In this document: in pieces, positions 34,892 through 43,426 of the stretch | Layout of the letters: each line of letters starts with the position of its first letter | Numbering within the stretch: the stretch's first letter is position 1 | Assembly: GCA_049323895.1 (NCBI GenBank) | Contig: JBMOKT010000008.1 | Span: 1 to 64,000, forward strand | Length of the DNA stretch: 64,000 bases | Source of the DNA: JBMOKT01 sp049323895 | GTDB lineage: Bacteria; Bacillota; Peptococcia; Peptococcales; BICA1-8 | Reading direction: 5' to 3' | The notes under the pieces: model-generated | Database searches by the model: none | Seen by the model: the letters and a program-made list of their open reading frames with translations, nothing else | Told to the model about the DNA's origin: nothing | Made by a program: the position numbers and the translations under genes

Positions 34892-35014
34892 TTATTTTTG
34901 TAAGCTCTTTGGTGTCTTAGGTTGATAGTTCCACCAAGTACAAGCAAAAGAGGAACTGATTGTTGCAAGCAACATTAATAGAGTAGAAATACCTACAAAT
35001 AATGATTTTTTCAT
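34892..35014 (-). CDS. agrD: AgrD-like cyclic peptide precursor
   Basis: This 40-residue peptide has a typical AgrD build. An amphipathic N-terminal helix (KKSLFVGISTLLMLLATISS) precedes a short core with the single Cys (FACTWWNYQP), and an acidic-poor tail KTPKSLQK follows. The Cys would form a thiolactone with the residue cut by AgrB. Its ATG overlaps the agrB stop (ATGA) and follows GGAGG by nine bases, so it is translated with agrB. This is the extracellular quorum signal of the locus. The exact ring and cleavage site cannot be read from sequence. Confidence 0.85.
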   Translation of the reverse strand: MKKSLFVGISTLLMLLATISSSFACTWWNYQPKTPKSLQK

Positions 35015-35595
35015 TCTTGTACACCTCCTTTATTATTTAAGATGGGTATAAGAGTCAATGATTGGTAAAATATACCCAAAACAATACTTAATTTCAAAAC
35101 ATTTGAATTTAAAACAAAATAAATAATAGTTGAAACTATCATAATAGATAATGAAGTTATTTTTAATTTTCTTTTAAAAGAAAGAGAAATTATTGGTTTT
35201 GCAGGGCTGTCTTGGGGAGCAAAACAAAAAACCAGAACAAAACTTAAAATAAGGAATAAAAAACTATAATTTACAAAAACAGTGAATAATAAATATTTAT
35301 TTATAAATATACCAATTAATGTATATACTGCTGTTCCAAAAAATAAACATTTGAGAGGGGAGTCAAAATGAAAACCTCCGGATACCTTTCTCAACAAACC
35401 GCCGAATATTGCAGCAACTGAAGCCGGAATTAGAGCTTCAAAAACAAAGGAAACAGCTACAATTAACAAAAATCCTCCCAGTTGCACAATAATATTTTCT
35501 ATTGAATAAGCAATGATTTCTTTTTTTTCTTCATCATAGTTAAGTTCTTTTGTAATGAAATCAGTTAAAAATATACTCATTCTAGAATAAGTCAT
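35011..35595 (-). CDS. agrB: AgrB-type peptide processing membrane protease
   Basis: This 194-residue protein has about six membrane segments and the AgrB signature RKVSGGFHFDSPLKCLFFG near residues 68-86, in which the His and Cys are the catalytic pair. AgrB cuts the AgrD tail, forms the thiolactone and helps export it. The pairing with the tiny agrD gene downstream supports the name. The protein lies in the cytoplasmic membrane. It starts after AAAGGTG and follows the membrane protein at 35600 by four bases, making one operon. Confidence 0.92.
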   Translation of the reverse strand: MTYSRMSIFLTDFITKELNYDEEKKEIIAYSIENIIVQLGGFLLIVAVSFVFEALIPASVAAIFGGLLRKVSGGFHFDSPLKCLFFGTAVYTLIGIFINKYLLFTVFVNYSFLFLILSFVLVFCFAPQDSPAKPIISLSFKRKLKITSLSIMIVSTIIYFVLNSNVLKLSIVLGIFYQSLTLIPILNNKGGVQE

Positions 35596-35599
35596 CTTT

Positions 35600-36043
35600 T
35601 CACCTTTTTCTAAAATAGTTTATAGAATATGGAATTAGAAATAATAGTATAACATATGGAAGAGAAATAATAATACGCATTCTAATATCATAAGATAGAA
35701 CTTCAGAAGAAACGTTTAGTATTTTAATCATTGTACTTGTAGATATGGTTTCTACTATAATCAAAATTAATATTGTACTAATACTTACGACAATCGCCTT
35801 ATTAATGCTAACTTCACCATACTTACTTACAATAAAAAATAATAAACCTATCGCAATGATTGTATGAACTCCAAAGGTAACAGGCATAAGTCTAATTAAA
35901 TAGGATGATAGTGATAAAATGACACCAAAAGTAATTATTACTTTTATATTTAACTTTGATTTACTTAAAACTAAAGCTAGATAAACAAGAAATATATTTT
36001 CAGGCACACCTAGAAACAACCATACTATAAAAGGCATCTTCAT
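35600..36043 (-). CDS. membrane protein at the head of the agr operon
   Basis: This 147-residue protein has about five membrane helices and no soluble domain. It resembles the sensor half of AgrC-like histidine kinases, but the cytoplasmic kinase part is absent. It could act as a receptor, or be an unrelated accessory. It is translated with agrB (four bases apart) and follows GGAGG with a nine-base spacer. Proteins like this occur in other Clostridial agr-like loci, but the function is an inference. Confidence 0.6.
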   Translation of the reverse strand: MKMPFIVWLFLGVPENIFLVYLALVLSKSKLNIKVIITFGVILSLSSYLIRLMPVTFGVHTIIAIGLLFFIVSKYGEVSINKAIVVSISTILILIIVETISTSTMIKILNVSSEVLSYDIRMRIIISLPYVILLFLIPYSINYFRKR

Positions 36044-36470
36044 TATGTAATTCCTCCTAGATAAATATCAATTTCCACAAAATATTGGATTTTCCTACCA
36101 AAAACACAAAAAATTTTACTACATATTTTTATATATTTCTACATTTTTCCTCATTTTCCTACCTCGCTCCTTAATTGCCAGCAAATTTCTTTGTATTCAC
36201 AAGCAATTTTTCTGCAATATGAAAATGTCAACTAAACTATGAAAAATTATAAATGCTTGTGGCAAATCAAGCACAAATCTGTAGTAAATAATGACAAACA
36301 GCACTTCCATCAATTGCAGCAATCCCCTAAAAACATTTTAACTTTAAACTATTTCATTTCTACATAAAGTTACATTTTCCTACAAATAAAACCATTTTTT
36401 GCAATTATTTTTTGTTAAAAAAACCGGGTTTACAATACCCGGTTTTTACAGTTACCTATAAAAGTTTTCT
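36044..36470. promoter_or_regulatory. agr operon upstream region with direct repeats
   Basis: On the minus strand, GTAGGAAAATG is followed by seven variable bases and then ATGTAGAAAT at two places (around 36353-36381 and 36134-36162). A third GTAGGAAAAT lies near 36089-36098. The two GTAG half-sites are 20 bases apart, close to two DNA turns, as for LytTR-type regulators such as AgrA. No gene was seen in this region. Confidence 0.55.
36420..36446. terminator. strong terminator of the hdr-flx operon
   Basis: AAAACCGGGT and ACCCGGTTTT form a perfect 10-bp stem, followed by T-runs on both sides. It lies after the last gene (flxA) of the minus-strand operon. Confidence 0.85.
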
Positions 36471-37310
36471 TTAGTACTCAGGGGGCAGGTCTTTTAGCTG
36501 CTCCATGGTAAATACCGGTCCATCCAGACAAACATAACATGAACCAATATTGCAGCGCCCACATTTTCCAATACCGCATTTCATTCTCATTTCTAAAGTG
36601 GTAATAATATCAGTATCAGCAAAATTCATCTTCTTTAGACCTTGCAAAGTAAACTTAATCATGATGGGAGGTCCGCACAAGATGGTAACCTGGGGCTTGG
36701 GAGCAAGCTCCTCAACGTATGAAGGTACAAAACCCACATGCCCATCCCAGCCTTCTTCTTCCCTGTCGATTGTTACACAAACATCCATATTGGGAACCTT
36801 GGGCCAATTTTCAAATAAGTCTTCTTTGAAACACAGGTCTCCTTTGCTTCTGGCACCATAAACAACTGTTAACTTGCCAAAGTCATCCCGGTTTTTTACA
36901 CAGTGCATAATCAGACTGCGTACAGGTGCCAGCCCTATACCGCCACCGATAAAGAGAATATCCTTCCCTTTACAGTAGTCTATAGGAAAACCATTGCCGT
37001 ATGGTCCGCGAATACCCACTTCCTGCCCGACTTCTATTTCATGCAAGGAATTAGTCAATTGACCTACAGCCCTAATTGCCATTTCTATATGATTTTCACC
37101 CTTATTAGTGATAGAAAACATGCCTTCGCCTATAGCAGGCATTGATAGCATCCCCAACTGACCAGGCGCAGGGTCAAAAGGTATTTTGCCATCTATGGTG
37201 CTGATGTGAAAGGTTTTTACATCATGGGTTTCCTGGACAATATCGATAATTTTCCCTCTTATAGGTACTAGAGGATTAATTCTTTTCACCTCTTCAGGAG
37301 TAATTGCCAA
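36471..37310 (-). CDS. flxA: FlxA-like FAD/NAD(P)H-binding subunit
   Basis: This 279-residue protein is a ferredoxin-NADP reductase-type subunit. It has an FAD-binding barrel, the nucleotide-binding segment DILFIGGGIGLAPVRSLI near residue 115, and a C-terminal Fe-S motif CGIGKCGRCNIGSC near residue 245 plus a last Cys. In the HdrABC-FlxABCD complex of sulfate reducers this subunit exchanges electrons with NAD(H). It could also be AsrB-like, but the neighbourhood argues for Flx. The start is TTG seven bases after GGAGG. It is the last gene of the operon. Confidence 0.82.
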   Translation of the reverse strand: MAITPEEVKRINPLVPIRGKIIDIVQETHDVKTFHISTIDGKIPFDPAPGQLGMLSMPAIGEGMFSITNKGENHIEMAIRAVGQLTNSLHEIEVGQEVGIRGPYGNGFPIDYCKGKDILFIGGGIGLAPVRSLIMHCVKNRDDFGKLTVVYGARSKGDLCFKEDLFENWPKVPNMDVCVTIDREEEGWDGHVGFVPSYVEELAPKPQVTILCGPPIMIKFTLQGLKKMNFADTDIITTLEMRMKCGIGKCGRCNIGSCYVCLDGPVFTMEQLKDLPPEY

Positions 37311-37329
37311 TCTTCTCCCTCCTTTTCAT

Positions 37330-37460
37330 TAGTGGCTAATGTTAGTGGCTAGTTGTTAGTGGCTAGTGGCTAGTAAATAGTTACTGGTGACTGGTGACTG
37401 GTGACTGGTTACTGGTTACTAGACAACGGTCGATGGCTAATAGTCGATAGCCAATAGCTA
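37330..37460. repeat. large heptamer array (TAGTGGC and GTGACTG)
   Basis: The TAGTGGC type runs from about 37330 to 37375, and GTGACTG repeats follow at 37381-37420 with near-perfect period seven. It lies in the 290-base gap between flxB and flxA. Confidence 0.75.
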
Positions 37461-37553
37461 TATTTTTAAAAGCTGATTTACCACGCTCCTGTTATTAGCT
37501 GGTAATAACAAATCCGTTGAATCTCAGTCCGCAAAGCAAAATCTAATCTTTTT

Positions 37554-37588
37554 CTGTAGCCACTGTAGACACTGTAGCTACTGTAGGT
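37554..37588. repeat. CTGTAG nine-base repeat array
   Basis: Four copies of ACTGTAG plus two variable bases lie just after flxB. A related array is at 58411-58447. Confidence 0.55.
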
Positions 37589-37598
37589 TCTATTAGGT

Positions 37599-38588
37599 CT
37601 ACGCTTCCTGTATCTTCTTAATAACAGACGTTATATCAAGGTTCACGGGGCATTTGGTTACACAACGTCCGCATCCTGTGCATAAAAGCATATTATACCT
37701 CTCTGGGAAGTAACGAAGCTTGTGCAAGAAACGGTTCCTGACCCGTTCCTTCTTGCCCGGTCTGGGCTGGTGTCCGCCGGCCATCATTGTATATTCGTCA
37801 AACATACAGCAGTCCCAGCAGCGTATTTTGACTCCATCTTCCCCCCGCACTTCATTGGCAATGTCAAAACAGTGGCAGGTTGGACATACATAGGCACAGG
37901 CACTGCAGTTCAGACATTTGCGGGAAATATCATCCCAGATGGGGTGGTCAAACATATCTTTCAGCTTCTCAGGAACACCTTCTACATCTGCAGCCAGGGT
38001 GAACTCTCCCACCGCCGGAATAGCTGCATCTTCCTCTTGCAGAAGTCCGGAAACTTTATTTAGTATCTCTGTTCCCTTGTCAGAAAGAGGCTCAAACCCT
38101 ATTTTCTCGCCTAAATCATAAGCTTGGATATCCGCACCTTGTCCTTTTTGAGGGTCTATACCCATAGATGAACAAAAGCAGGAAGCCATTGGTTTTACAC
38201 AGCTTAAAGCGATAAAAATACTGCGATCCCTTTTTTCCTGATAATAGGGGTCTACAAAACCTTTAGTTAGAAAAACTTGGTCTAGGCAATCTATACTCTT
38301 CATATCACAGGAACGTACTCCAAATAGAACCTGAGTTTCTTTTTCACCGGGTATTTCTTCAATTTCCAGTGACTGATCCTTAGTCTTAAACTTATACATT
38401 TTCTCCGTTTGAGGGAAGAAAATATCCTTGGGAGGCATAACTACATTTTCCTCCAGGGCCAGTTCAACATCCTGCTGGTAAGGAGCAAACCTGGTGACTC
38501 CTTGGAATTTAGCAGGGACTAAGACCTTATATTCCTTGGCCAGTGATTCTAAAAACTGGGGTAAATTAGCCTTGGCTATAGTTTTCAT
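37599..38588 (-). CDS. flxB: FlxB-like iron-sulfur subunit
   Basis: This 329-residue protein has two [4Fe-4S] motifs near the C-terminus: CLNCSACAYVCPTCHC near residue 225 and LLCTGCGRCVTKCPVNLDI near residue 303. A further cysteine-rich segment (CWDCC) lies between them. The N-terminal part resembles the AsrA/anaerobic sulfite reductase A type. In the Flx complex it transfers electrons between FlxA and the Hdr part. The exact equivalence with FlxB is by order, not by residue-level match. It is separated from flxA by a repeat-rich gap but is on the same strand. Confidence 0.75.
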   Translation of the reverse strand: MKTIAKANLPQFLESLAKEYKVLVPAKFQGVTRFAPYQQDVELALEENVVMPPKDIFFPQTEKMYKFKTKDQSLEIEEIPGEKETQVLFGVRSCDMKSIDCLDQVFLTKGFVDPYYQEKRDRSIFIALSCVKPMASCFCSSMGIDPQKGQGADIQAYDLGEKIGFEPLSDKGTEILNKVSGLLQEEDAAIPAVGEFTLAADVEGVPEKLKDMFDHPIWDDISRKCLNCSACAYVCPTCHCFDIANEVRGEDGVKIRCWDCCMFDEYTMMAGGHQPRPGKKERVRNRFLHKLRYFPERYNMLLCTGCGRCVTKCPVNLDITSVIKKIQEA

Positions 38589-38600
38589 CCTAACACCTCC

Positions 38601-39500
38601 CTACATAAATTCTTCTGGGTCATCTTTATCAAAGTGACCTAAAGGAAGTTTACCTTGCGGATCAATACCGGCATCATACTCACCAAACAAATCATTTATA
38701 TCCTTAATAAGCTTTTTATTTAACAGCATAATGGGTATGTCCATGGGACAAGCCCTTTCACACTCACCACATTCAATACATCTGCCGGCAACATGCATAG
38801 CCCGGGTCAGAGCAAAGAACTGGTTTTCTGACGAGTTGTTAGCCTTGCCTATCCAGCCCACTCTTGTCTGGTCAAAAATACACTCCCGGCAGCTGCAGGC
38901 AGGACATACATTGCGGCAGGCATAACAACGCAAGCACCTTTCATACTGTTTGGTCCAAAATTCATATTTCTCATCAGGTGTCATTTCCTCCAAGGCTTTA
39001 ACATCTGAATAGTCTACTGCCTCTTTGGTAGCTGCTACCTCTTTCAGGGCTTGGGCATCTCCAATAAAATAATCATAAACTACAGGATTGGGATATTTGC
39101 ATTCCACACATTTTTGTGCTGCAGGAATATCGCCCCCTGCACCAAGTTCCTTGGCTTTATCCTGGTCTTTTAAACCATGACACGGTATGCCGATAAGGAT
39201 TACCTTGTCCCGCTCAATCTGCTTATCCTGTAACAATCTATTAAAGGCACGGGCGTCACAGCCCTTAACAAAAACTGCTGCTTTCCCCTCATGGGTGGTA
39301 TACTCTGTTAAATACTTGCTTAAATTATTGTGGCAATAGTCATCCCAGACAAGCCTTGCCGCGTCTTCGGGTTTATCAATGAAGGCTGGCGGGGACAAAT
39401 ACCAAAAAGTACCCTTTTCCCAACCAATAACAACCTCAGCTTCACCTTTTTCCAAAATTTCCCGGGCAATGTCTTGCATTTTTTTGGTTATCTCATTCAT
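38601..39500 (-). CDS. flxC: FlxC-like iron-sulfur subunit
   Basis: This 299-residue protein has an N-terminal domain of the FrhB/coenzyme F420-dehydrogenase type (residues 1-150) with the Cys pair of GCDAR and IPCHG. Two [4Fe-4S] clusters follow, in CLRCYACRNVCPACSC near residue 187 and CIECGECERACPMDIP near residue 240. It would pass electrons inside the Flx-Hdr complex. It overlaps flxD by four bases (ATGA). Naming follows gene order; residue-level match to FlxC is not verified. Confidence 0.75.
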   Translation of the reverse strand: MNEITKKMQDIAREILEKGEAEVVIGWEKGTFWYLSPPAFIDKPEDAARLVWDDYCHNNLSKYLTEYTTHEGKAAVFVKGCDARAFNRLLQDKQIERDKVILIGIPCHGLKDQDKAKELGAGGDIPAAQKCVECKYPNPVVYDYFIGDAQALKEVAATKEAVDYSDVKALEEMTPDEKYEFWTKQYERCLRCYACRNVCPACSCRECIFDQTRVGWIGKANNSSENQFFALTRAMHVAGRCIECGECERACPMDIPIMLLNKKLIKDINDLFGEYDAGIDPQGKLPLGHFDKDDPEEFM

Positions 39501-39934
39501 TGGGCATCCCTCAACTTCCTGTTAGGCCCCATAGCCCTAATTTCATCAGTAATTTGAGTAACAACCTGCTGGAATTTTGGACCCTCGGAGCCGGAAATCC
39601 ATCTGGCTTGGAAACGTTCCGGGTCAACACCTACATATTGCAATAAACGCTGCATCAACATATAACGTCTGCGAGTGAAATAGTTGCCTGATACATAGTG
39701 ACAATCCCCTGGATGGCAGCCGGCAACCAGCACACCATCTACACCCCTCTGAAACGCCCTGATTACAAACTGGGGATTTACCCGTCCCGAGCATGGCACC
39801 CGGAGAATTCTTATATTAGGCGGGTACTGCAGACGGCTTAAGCCAGCCAGGTCAGCACCGGCATAGGTACACCAGTTACAGGCAAAGACCAGGATTTTAG
39901 GTTCCCAGTTTTGTTGGTTCTCCTTTACAGACAC
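39497..39934 (-). CDS. flxD: FlxD/MvhD-type electron-transfer subunit
   Basis: This 145-residue protein has the MvhD-like pattern: LVFACNWCTYAGADLAGL at the N-terminus, a conserved VPCSGRVNPQFV near residue 47, and a Cys/His-rich GCHPGDCHY near residue 76. It should hold a [2Fe-2S] cluster and link the Flx or hydrogenase partner to HdrA. It overlaps hdrA by ten bases and flxC by four, so the genes are tightly coupled. Start ATG is in the hdrA end. Confidence 0.88.
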   Translation of the reverse strand: MSVKENQQNWEPKILVFACNWCTYAGADLAGLSRLQYPPNIRILRVPCSGRVNPQFVIRAFQRGVDGVLVAGCHPGDCHYVSGNYFTRRRYMLMQRLLQYVGVDPERFQARWISGSEGPKFQQVVTQITDEIRAMGPNRKLRDAQ

Positions 39935-41907
39935 AGTGCATCCACCTCCGCCAAAATTTGTTCGTTAGTAAAGTGTTTCAGGTTCAATGCTGCGGAACGA
40001 CAGGCAACAGTACAAGCTCCGCAGCCTTGGCATAAGCCGCTGTTTACTGCAGCAACACTTCGGGAAACTGTTTTGCCGTGTGCCCTCTCTTGAATGGTCT
40101 TCATATCAATTGCCTTATAGGGACATACAGGCACACACATACCACATCCTGCACAAATAGCCTCATTGACTTCAGAGATAATAGGTTCTGTAGCCATTTG
40201 ATCCTTGGACAGAAGTCCGCAAGCCTTAACTGCAGCTGCACTGGCCTGGGCAACCGAATCAGGTATATCCTTGGGTCCCTGGCAAGCCCCAGCCAGAAAA
40301 ACACCAGCAGTATGGGTTTCTACAGGAGCCAGCTTGGGATGGGCCTCTGTATAGAAGTGGTTCTGGTCATAGGAGAAACCTACCATTTGCGCTAATTTTG
40401 CCGCATCGGTCTTAGCAATCATAGCCGTAGCCAGAACTACCATATCTGCTTCTACTTCTACGGGTCTGCCCAAAAGGGTGTCCTCACCGCGAACCATCAG
40501 CTTGCCACCTTTTTCATATATCTTGGAAACCCTGCCTCTGATATACTTGGCACCATATTGGTCAGTTGTTCGGGTGTAGAACTCATCATAACCCTTACCA
40601 GGAGTGCGGACATCCATGTAAAACACGTAGACATTAGAGTCCTTAATCTTTTCTCTGACCAAAGTGGCATGTTTTGCCGTATACATACAGCAGGTTTTGG
40701 AACAATAAGCCTTGCCTTTTGCCTCATCCCGCGAGCCAACACACTTAATGAACACCACATTCTTCGGTATTTGCCCGTCGGAAGGTCTTTTGATTTTTCC
40801 CATGGTAGGACCGGAAGCATTAATTAACCTTTCGAAGTGCAGTCCGGTAATAACATCCTTATACTTGCCATAGCCGTACTCACCATAGACTTTTTCGTCG
40901 AAGAGGTCAAAGCCGGTAGCTACGACGATAGCACCATATCTTTCCTTGACAAGTTCATCCTCTTGGGTAAAATCAACGGCATTGGTAGGACATACCTTTT
41001 GACATACTCCGCATTTGCCAGTTTTAAAGTAACGGCAGTTTGCCCTGTCAATGACAGGCTTATTGGGAATAGCCTGAGGGAAAGGAGTATAGATGGCTTT
41101 ACGGTCCATCATTTCCATTTCAAATTCACTGGGTACTTTGGACGGGCATTTCTGATAACAGGTGCCGCATCCCGTACAAGCCTTCAGGTCAACTGAACGG
41201 GCTTTCTTTCTAATTGTTATATCAAAGTTGCCTACATAGCCTTCTACCTTTTCAATTTCCGAAAAAGTTATCAGGTTTACATTAGGATGATTGGCGACCT
41301 CAACCATTTTGGGTGTTAAAATACAAGCTGAACAGTCCAAGGTTGGAAAGGTTTTATCAATCTGGGCCATACGCCCGCCAATGGATGGTTCTTTTTCTAC
41401 CACATCTACAATATGACCGGCATTGGCAATATCTAAGGCAGCCTGGATACCGGCAATACCTCCACCAATTACCAAGGCACGCTTAGTGATGGGAATAGTA
41501 GACCTCTGCAGTGATTCATTTTTCAGAACCTTAGCCACAGCCATCCTTACTAATTCAGTAGATTTAAAGGTAGCACGTTCCTTATCATCGGGGTGCACCC
41601 AAGAACAATGCTCCCGTATATTGGCCATTTCCAATAAATAAGGATTTAAGCCCCCGCTTTCAATACACCTGCGGAAAGTAGGCTCATGCATCCGGGGTGA
41701 ACAGGATGCTACAACAATCCTATCCAGCTTATGGTCCTTAATGGCTTTTTTGATTAGTTCCTGTCCAGGCTCAGCACACATATACTTGTAGTCAGTACTG
41801 TATGCAACCCCTGGAAAGCTTTTGGCATTTTCTGCAACCTTTTCACAATCAACACTTGCGGCGATATTGGTACCGCAGTGACAAATAAATACACCTACAC
41901 GCTTCAT
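39925..41907 (-). CDS. hdrA: heterodisulfide reductase subunit A
   Basis: This 660-residue flavoprotein is the core of the Hdr complex. It has the N-terminal cluster-binding segment VGVFICHCGTNI, an FAD-binding GGGIAGIQAALD near residue 150, and a CTGCGTCYQKC cluster near residue 243. Two ferredoxin-like clusters (CAGCGMCVPVCP, CQGCGACTVACR) lie at the C-terminus. The flavin is where electrons bifurcate between the high- and low-potential paths. No in-frame TGA was seen, so no selenocysteine. It overlaps hdrB by four bases. All key Cys residues appear intact. Confidence 0.94.
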   Translation of the reverse strand: MKRVGVFICHCGTNIAASVDCEKVAENAKSFPGVAYSTDYKYMCAEPGQELIKKAIKDHKLDRIVVASCSPRMHEPTFRRCIESGGLNPYLLEMANIREHCSWVHPDDKERATFKSTELVRMAVAKVLKNESLQRSTIPITKRALVIGGGIAGIQAALDIANAGHIVDVVEKEPSIGGRMAQIDKTFPTLDCSACILTPKMVEVANHPNVNLITFSEIEKVEGYVGNFDITIRKKARSVDLKACTGCGTCYQKCPSKVPSEFEMEMMDRKAIYTPFPQAIPNKPVIDRANCRYFKTGKCGVCQKVCPTNAVDFTQEDELVKERYGAIVVATGFDLFDEKVYGEYGYGKYKDVITGLHFERLINASGPTMGKIKRPSDGQIPKNVVFIKCVGSRDEAKGKAYCSKTCCMYTAKHATLVREKIKDSNVYVFYMDVRTPGKGYDEFYTRTTDQYGAKYIRGRVSKIYEKGGKLMVRGEDTLLGRPVEVEADMVVLATAMIAKTDAAKLAQMVGFSYDQNHFYTEAHPKLAPVETHTAGVFLAGACQGPKDIPDSVAQASAAAVKACGLLSKDQMATEPIISEVNEAICAGCGMCVPVCPYKAIDMKTIQERAHGKTVSRSVAAVNSGLCQGCGACTVACRSAALNLKHFTNEQILAEVDALCL

Positions 41908-42791
41908 GCAGTATCCCTCCTGCCTTCAGCCTCAACCAGCTTTTTGGCTAAACTCACAGCATCCACAAAATGCTTATTTAAACCTAATTCTCCCGGATTC
42001 ATACCAAGGGCTAAACCCATCAATTCAGTAAAATAAAATACAGGCAGCTTGTAATCTTTACCAAACTTAGCCTCTACCTGGGTTTGACGCATGTCAAGGT
42101 TATTCATGCATAAGGGGCAAGCTGTGGCAATGCAGTCTGCTCCGGCATCCTTAGCTGCTGTTAAAATTTTCTCAATCATGGAGAAACCAACCTCGGATTT
42201 GGTAGTAGCATGGGCTGCTCCACAGCACTCGGTCTTAAAGGCCCAGTCTACAGGGGTCCCCCCCATGGCTTTAACTAAATTATCCATGCTTTGAGGATCT
42301 TCCGCGTCATCAAAACCCAATTTGGGCGGGCGTACCAAAAGGCATCCGTAATAACTTGCAACCTTTAAATCCTTTAGAGGATTATTAACCAGAGTGTTTA
42401 CAGCTTCCAGACCTAAGTCATTGACAAACACATCTAATAAGGCCCTGGCTTTGGCTTTTCCGGTATATTCCCGTTCAATTACTTCATTAATGGTATTTCT
42501 CATTTCCATTGACTGGCTGGCTTCCACCTCTGTCGCTTTGCATCTGGCATAACATGCAGCACAAGGAATTGCTACATCCAACCCTTTTGCCTCGGCAATA
42601 GCCAGATTCCTGGCGGGCAAGGCCAATGCCAGCAGATGGTCTGTTAAATGGGCACTGGAGGCGCCGCAGCAGTTCCATTCGGGAATTTCCCAAAGCTCAA
42701 TACCTAAAGCAGCAGCAACTTTTTTGGTGGATATATCATATTCAATTCCGGTGGAACTCAAGGAACATCCTGGGTAATATGCATATTTCAT
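41904..42791 (-). CDS. hdrB: heterodisulfide reductase subunit B
   Basis: This 295-residue protein carries two CCG domains, seen as WNCCGASSAHL near residue 40 and ECCGAAHATTK near residue 189. These bind the unusual [4Fe-4S] clusters that act on disulfides. Other conserved Cys (CAACYARCK, CPLCMNNLD) are present. Outside methanogens the physiological disulfide is not CoM-S-S-CoB and remains to be named; in Desulfovibrio the complex is thought to use a DsrC-type partner. Overlap with hdrC and hdrA is four bases each. Confidence 0.93.
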   Translation of the reverse strand: MKYAYYPGCSLSSTGIEYDISTKKVAAALGIELWEIPEWNCCGASSAHLTDHLLALALPARNLAIAEAKGLDVAIPCAACYARCKATEVEASQSMEMRNTINEVIEREYTGKAKARALLDVFVNDLGLEAVNTLVNNPLKDLKVASYYGCLLVRPPKLGFDDAEDPQSMDNLVKAMGGTPVDWAFKTECCGAAHATTKSEVGFSMIEKILTAAKDAGADCIATACPLCMNNLDMRQTQVEAKFGKDYKLPVFYFTELMGLALGMNPGELGLNKHFVDAVSLAKKLVEAEGRRDTA

Positions 42792-43357
42792 ACCTTTCCA
42801 CCCCGCTTCCGGACATTAGCAAATATCTTCTTTACTTCCCCGTTATCTTTGATTGTATGGGGCAGTGGAGATAATTTTCCTTTTAACAGCATACTGGGAC
42901 CAAAGTGGGCATCTTTAAGAGGCTGCATGCTGAAAATATTAAAGCCCAGTATTAAACCCATTTCGTGTACACGTCCATGATTTTCTACAGATTTTAAGAA
43001 GAGATTATGGAAGATGTCCATTTTCTTTTCAGTGATATAGCCTTTTTTCTTAGCTATAATCCTTAAAGTCTCCATTACCCGGGCTATGTCAACTTCTCTG
43101 GGACACCTGGTTGAACAGGTATCGCAGCTAGCACAGAGCCAGATAGTATGAGAATGCAAAGCATCATCCATAAGCCCCAGCTGTACTAACCGCATTATTT
43201 CCCGGGGAGTTTTATCCATCGCAAAAGCAACAGGACACCCGGCTGAACATTTACCACACTGATAGCATTTTGAAGCCCTAACGCCGCTTTCTTGTGTCAC
43301 CTCGGCTAAAACCTCTTGCCCTTTGGCTAAAGCAGCAGTTAGTTCAATCCTTTCCAT
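42788..43357 (-). CDS. hdrC: heterodisulfide reductase subunit C
   Basis: This 189-residue protein has two [4Fe-4S] motifs: CYQCGKCSAGCP near residue 36 and CASCDTCSTRCP near residue 75. A helical C-terminus follows. It passes electrons from HdrA to HdrB. It is the first gene of the operon and starts behind GGAGG. The gene is preceded by a 290-base gap that should hold the operon promoter. Confidence 0.93.
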   Translation of the reverse strand: MERIELTAALAKGQEVLAEVTQESGVRASKCYQCGKCSAGCPVAFAMDKTPREIMRLVQLGLMDDALHSHTIWLCASCDTCSTRCPREVDIARVMETLRIIAKKKGYITEKKMDIFHNLFLKSVENHGRVHEMGLILGFNIFSMQPLKDAHFGPSMLLKGKLSPLPHTIKDNGEVKKIFANVRKRGGKV

Positions 43358-43426
43358 ACTGTTCCTCCTTCCACTTATTAAAACAATTGTGTCTCTGGGA
43401 AAACGTTGATAAAATTGGTAATTATA

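Noticed and set aside
37330..37460. CRISPR-like array
   Set aside because: The units are seven bases long, without separate spacers, and no cas gene is near.
40497..40820. Other open frames inside hdrA
   Set aside because: They are out-of-frame shadows of the hdrA gene with no independent ribosome site.
39925..41907. Selenocysteine in HdrA
   Set aside because: No in-frame TGA is present inside the gene, and the Cys residues are encoded normally.
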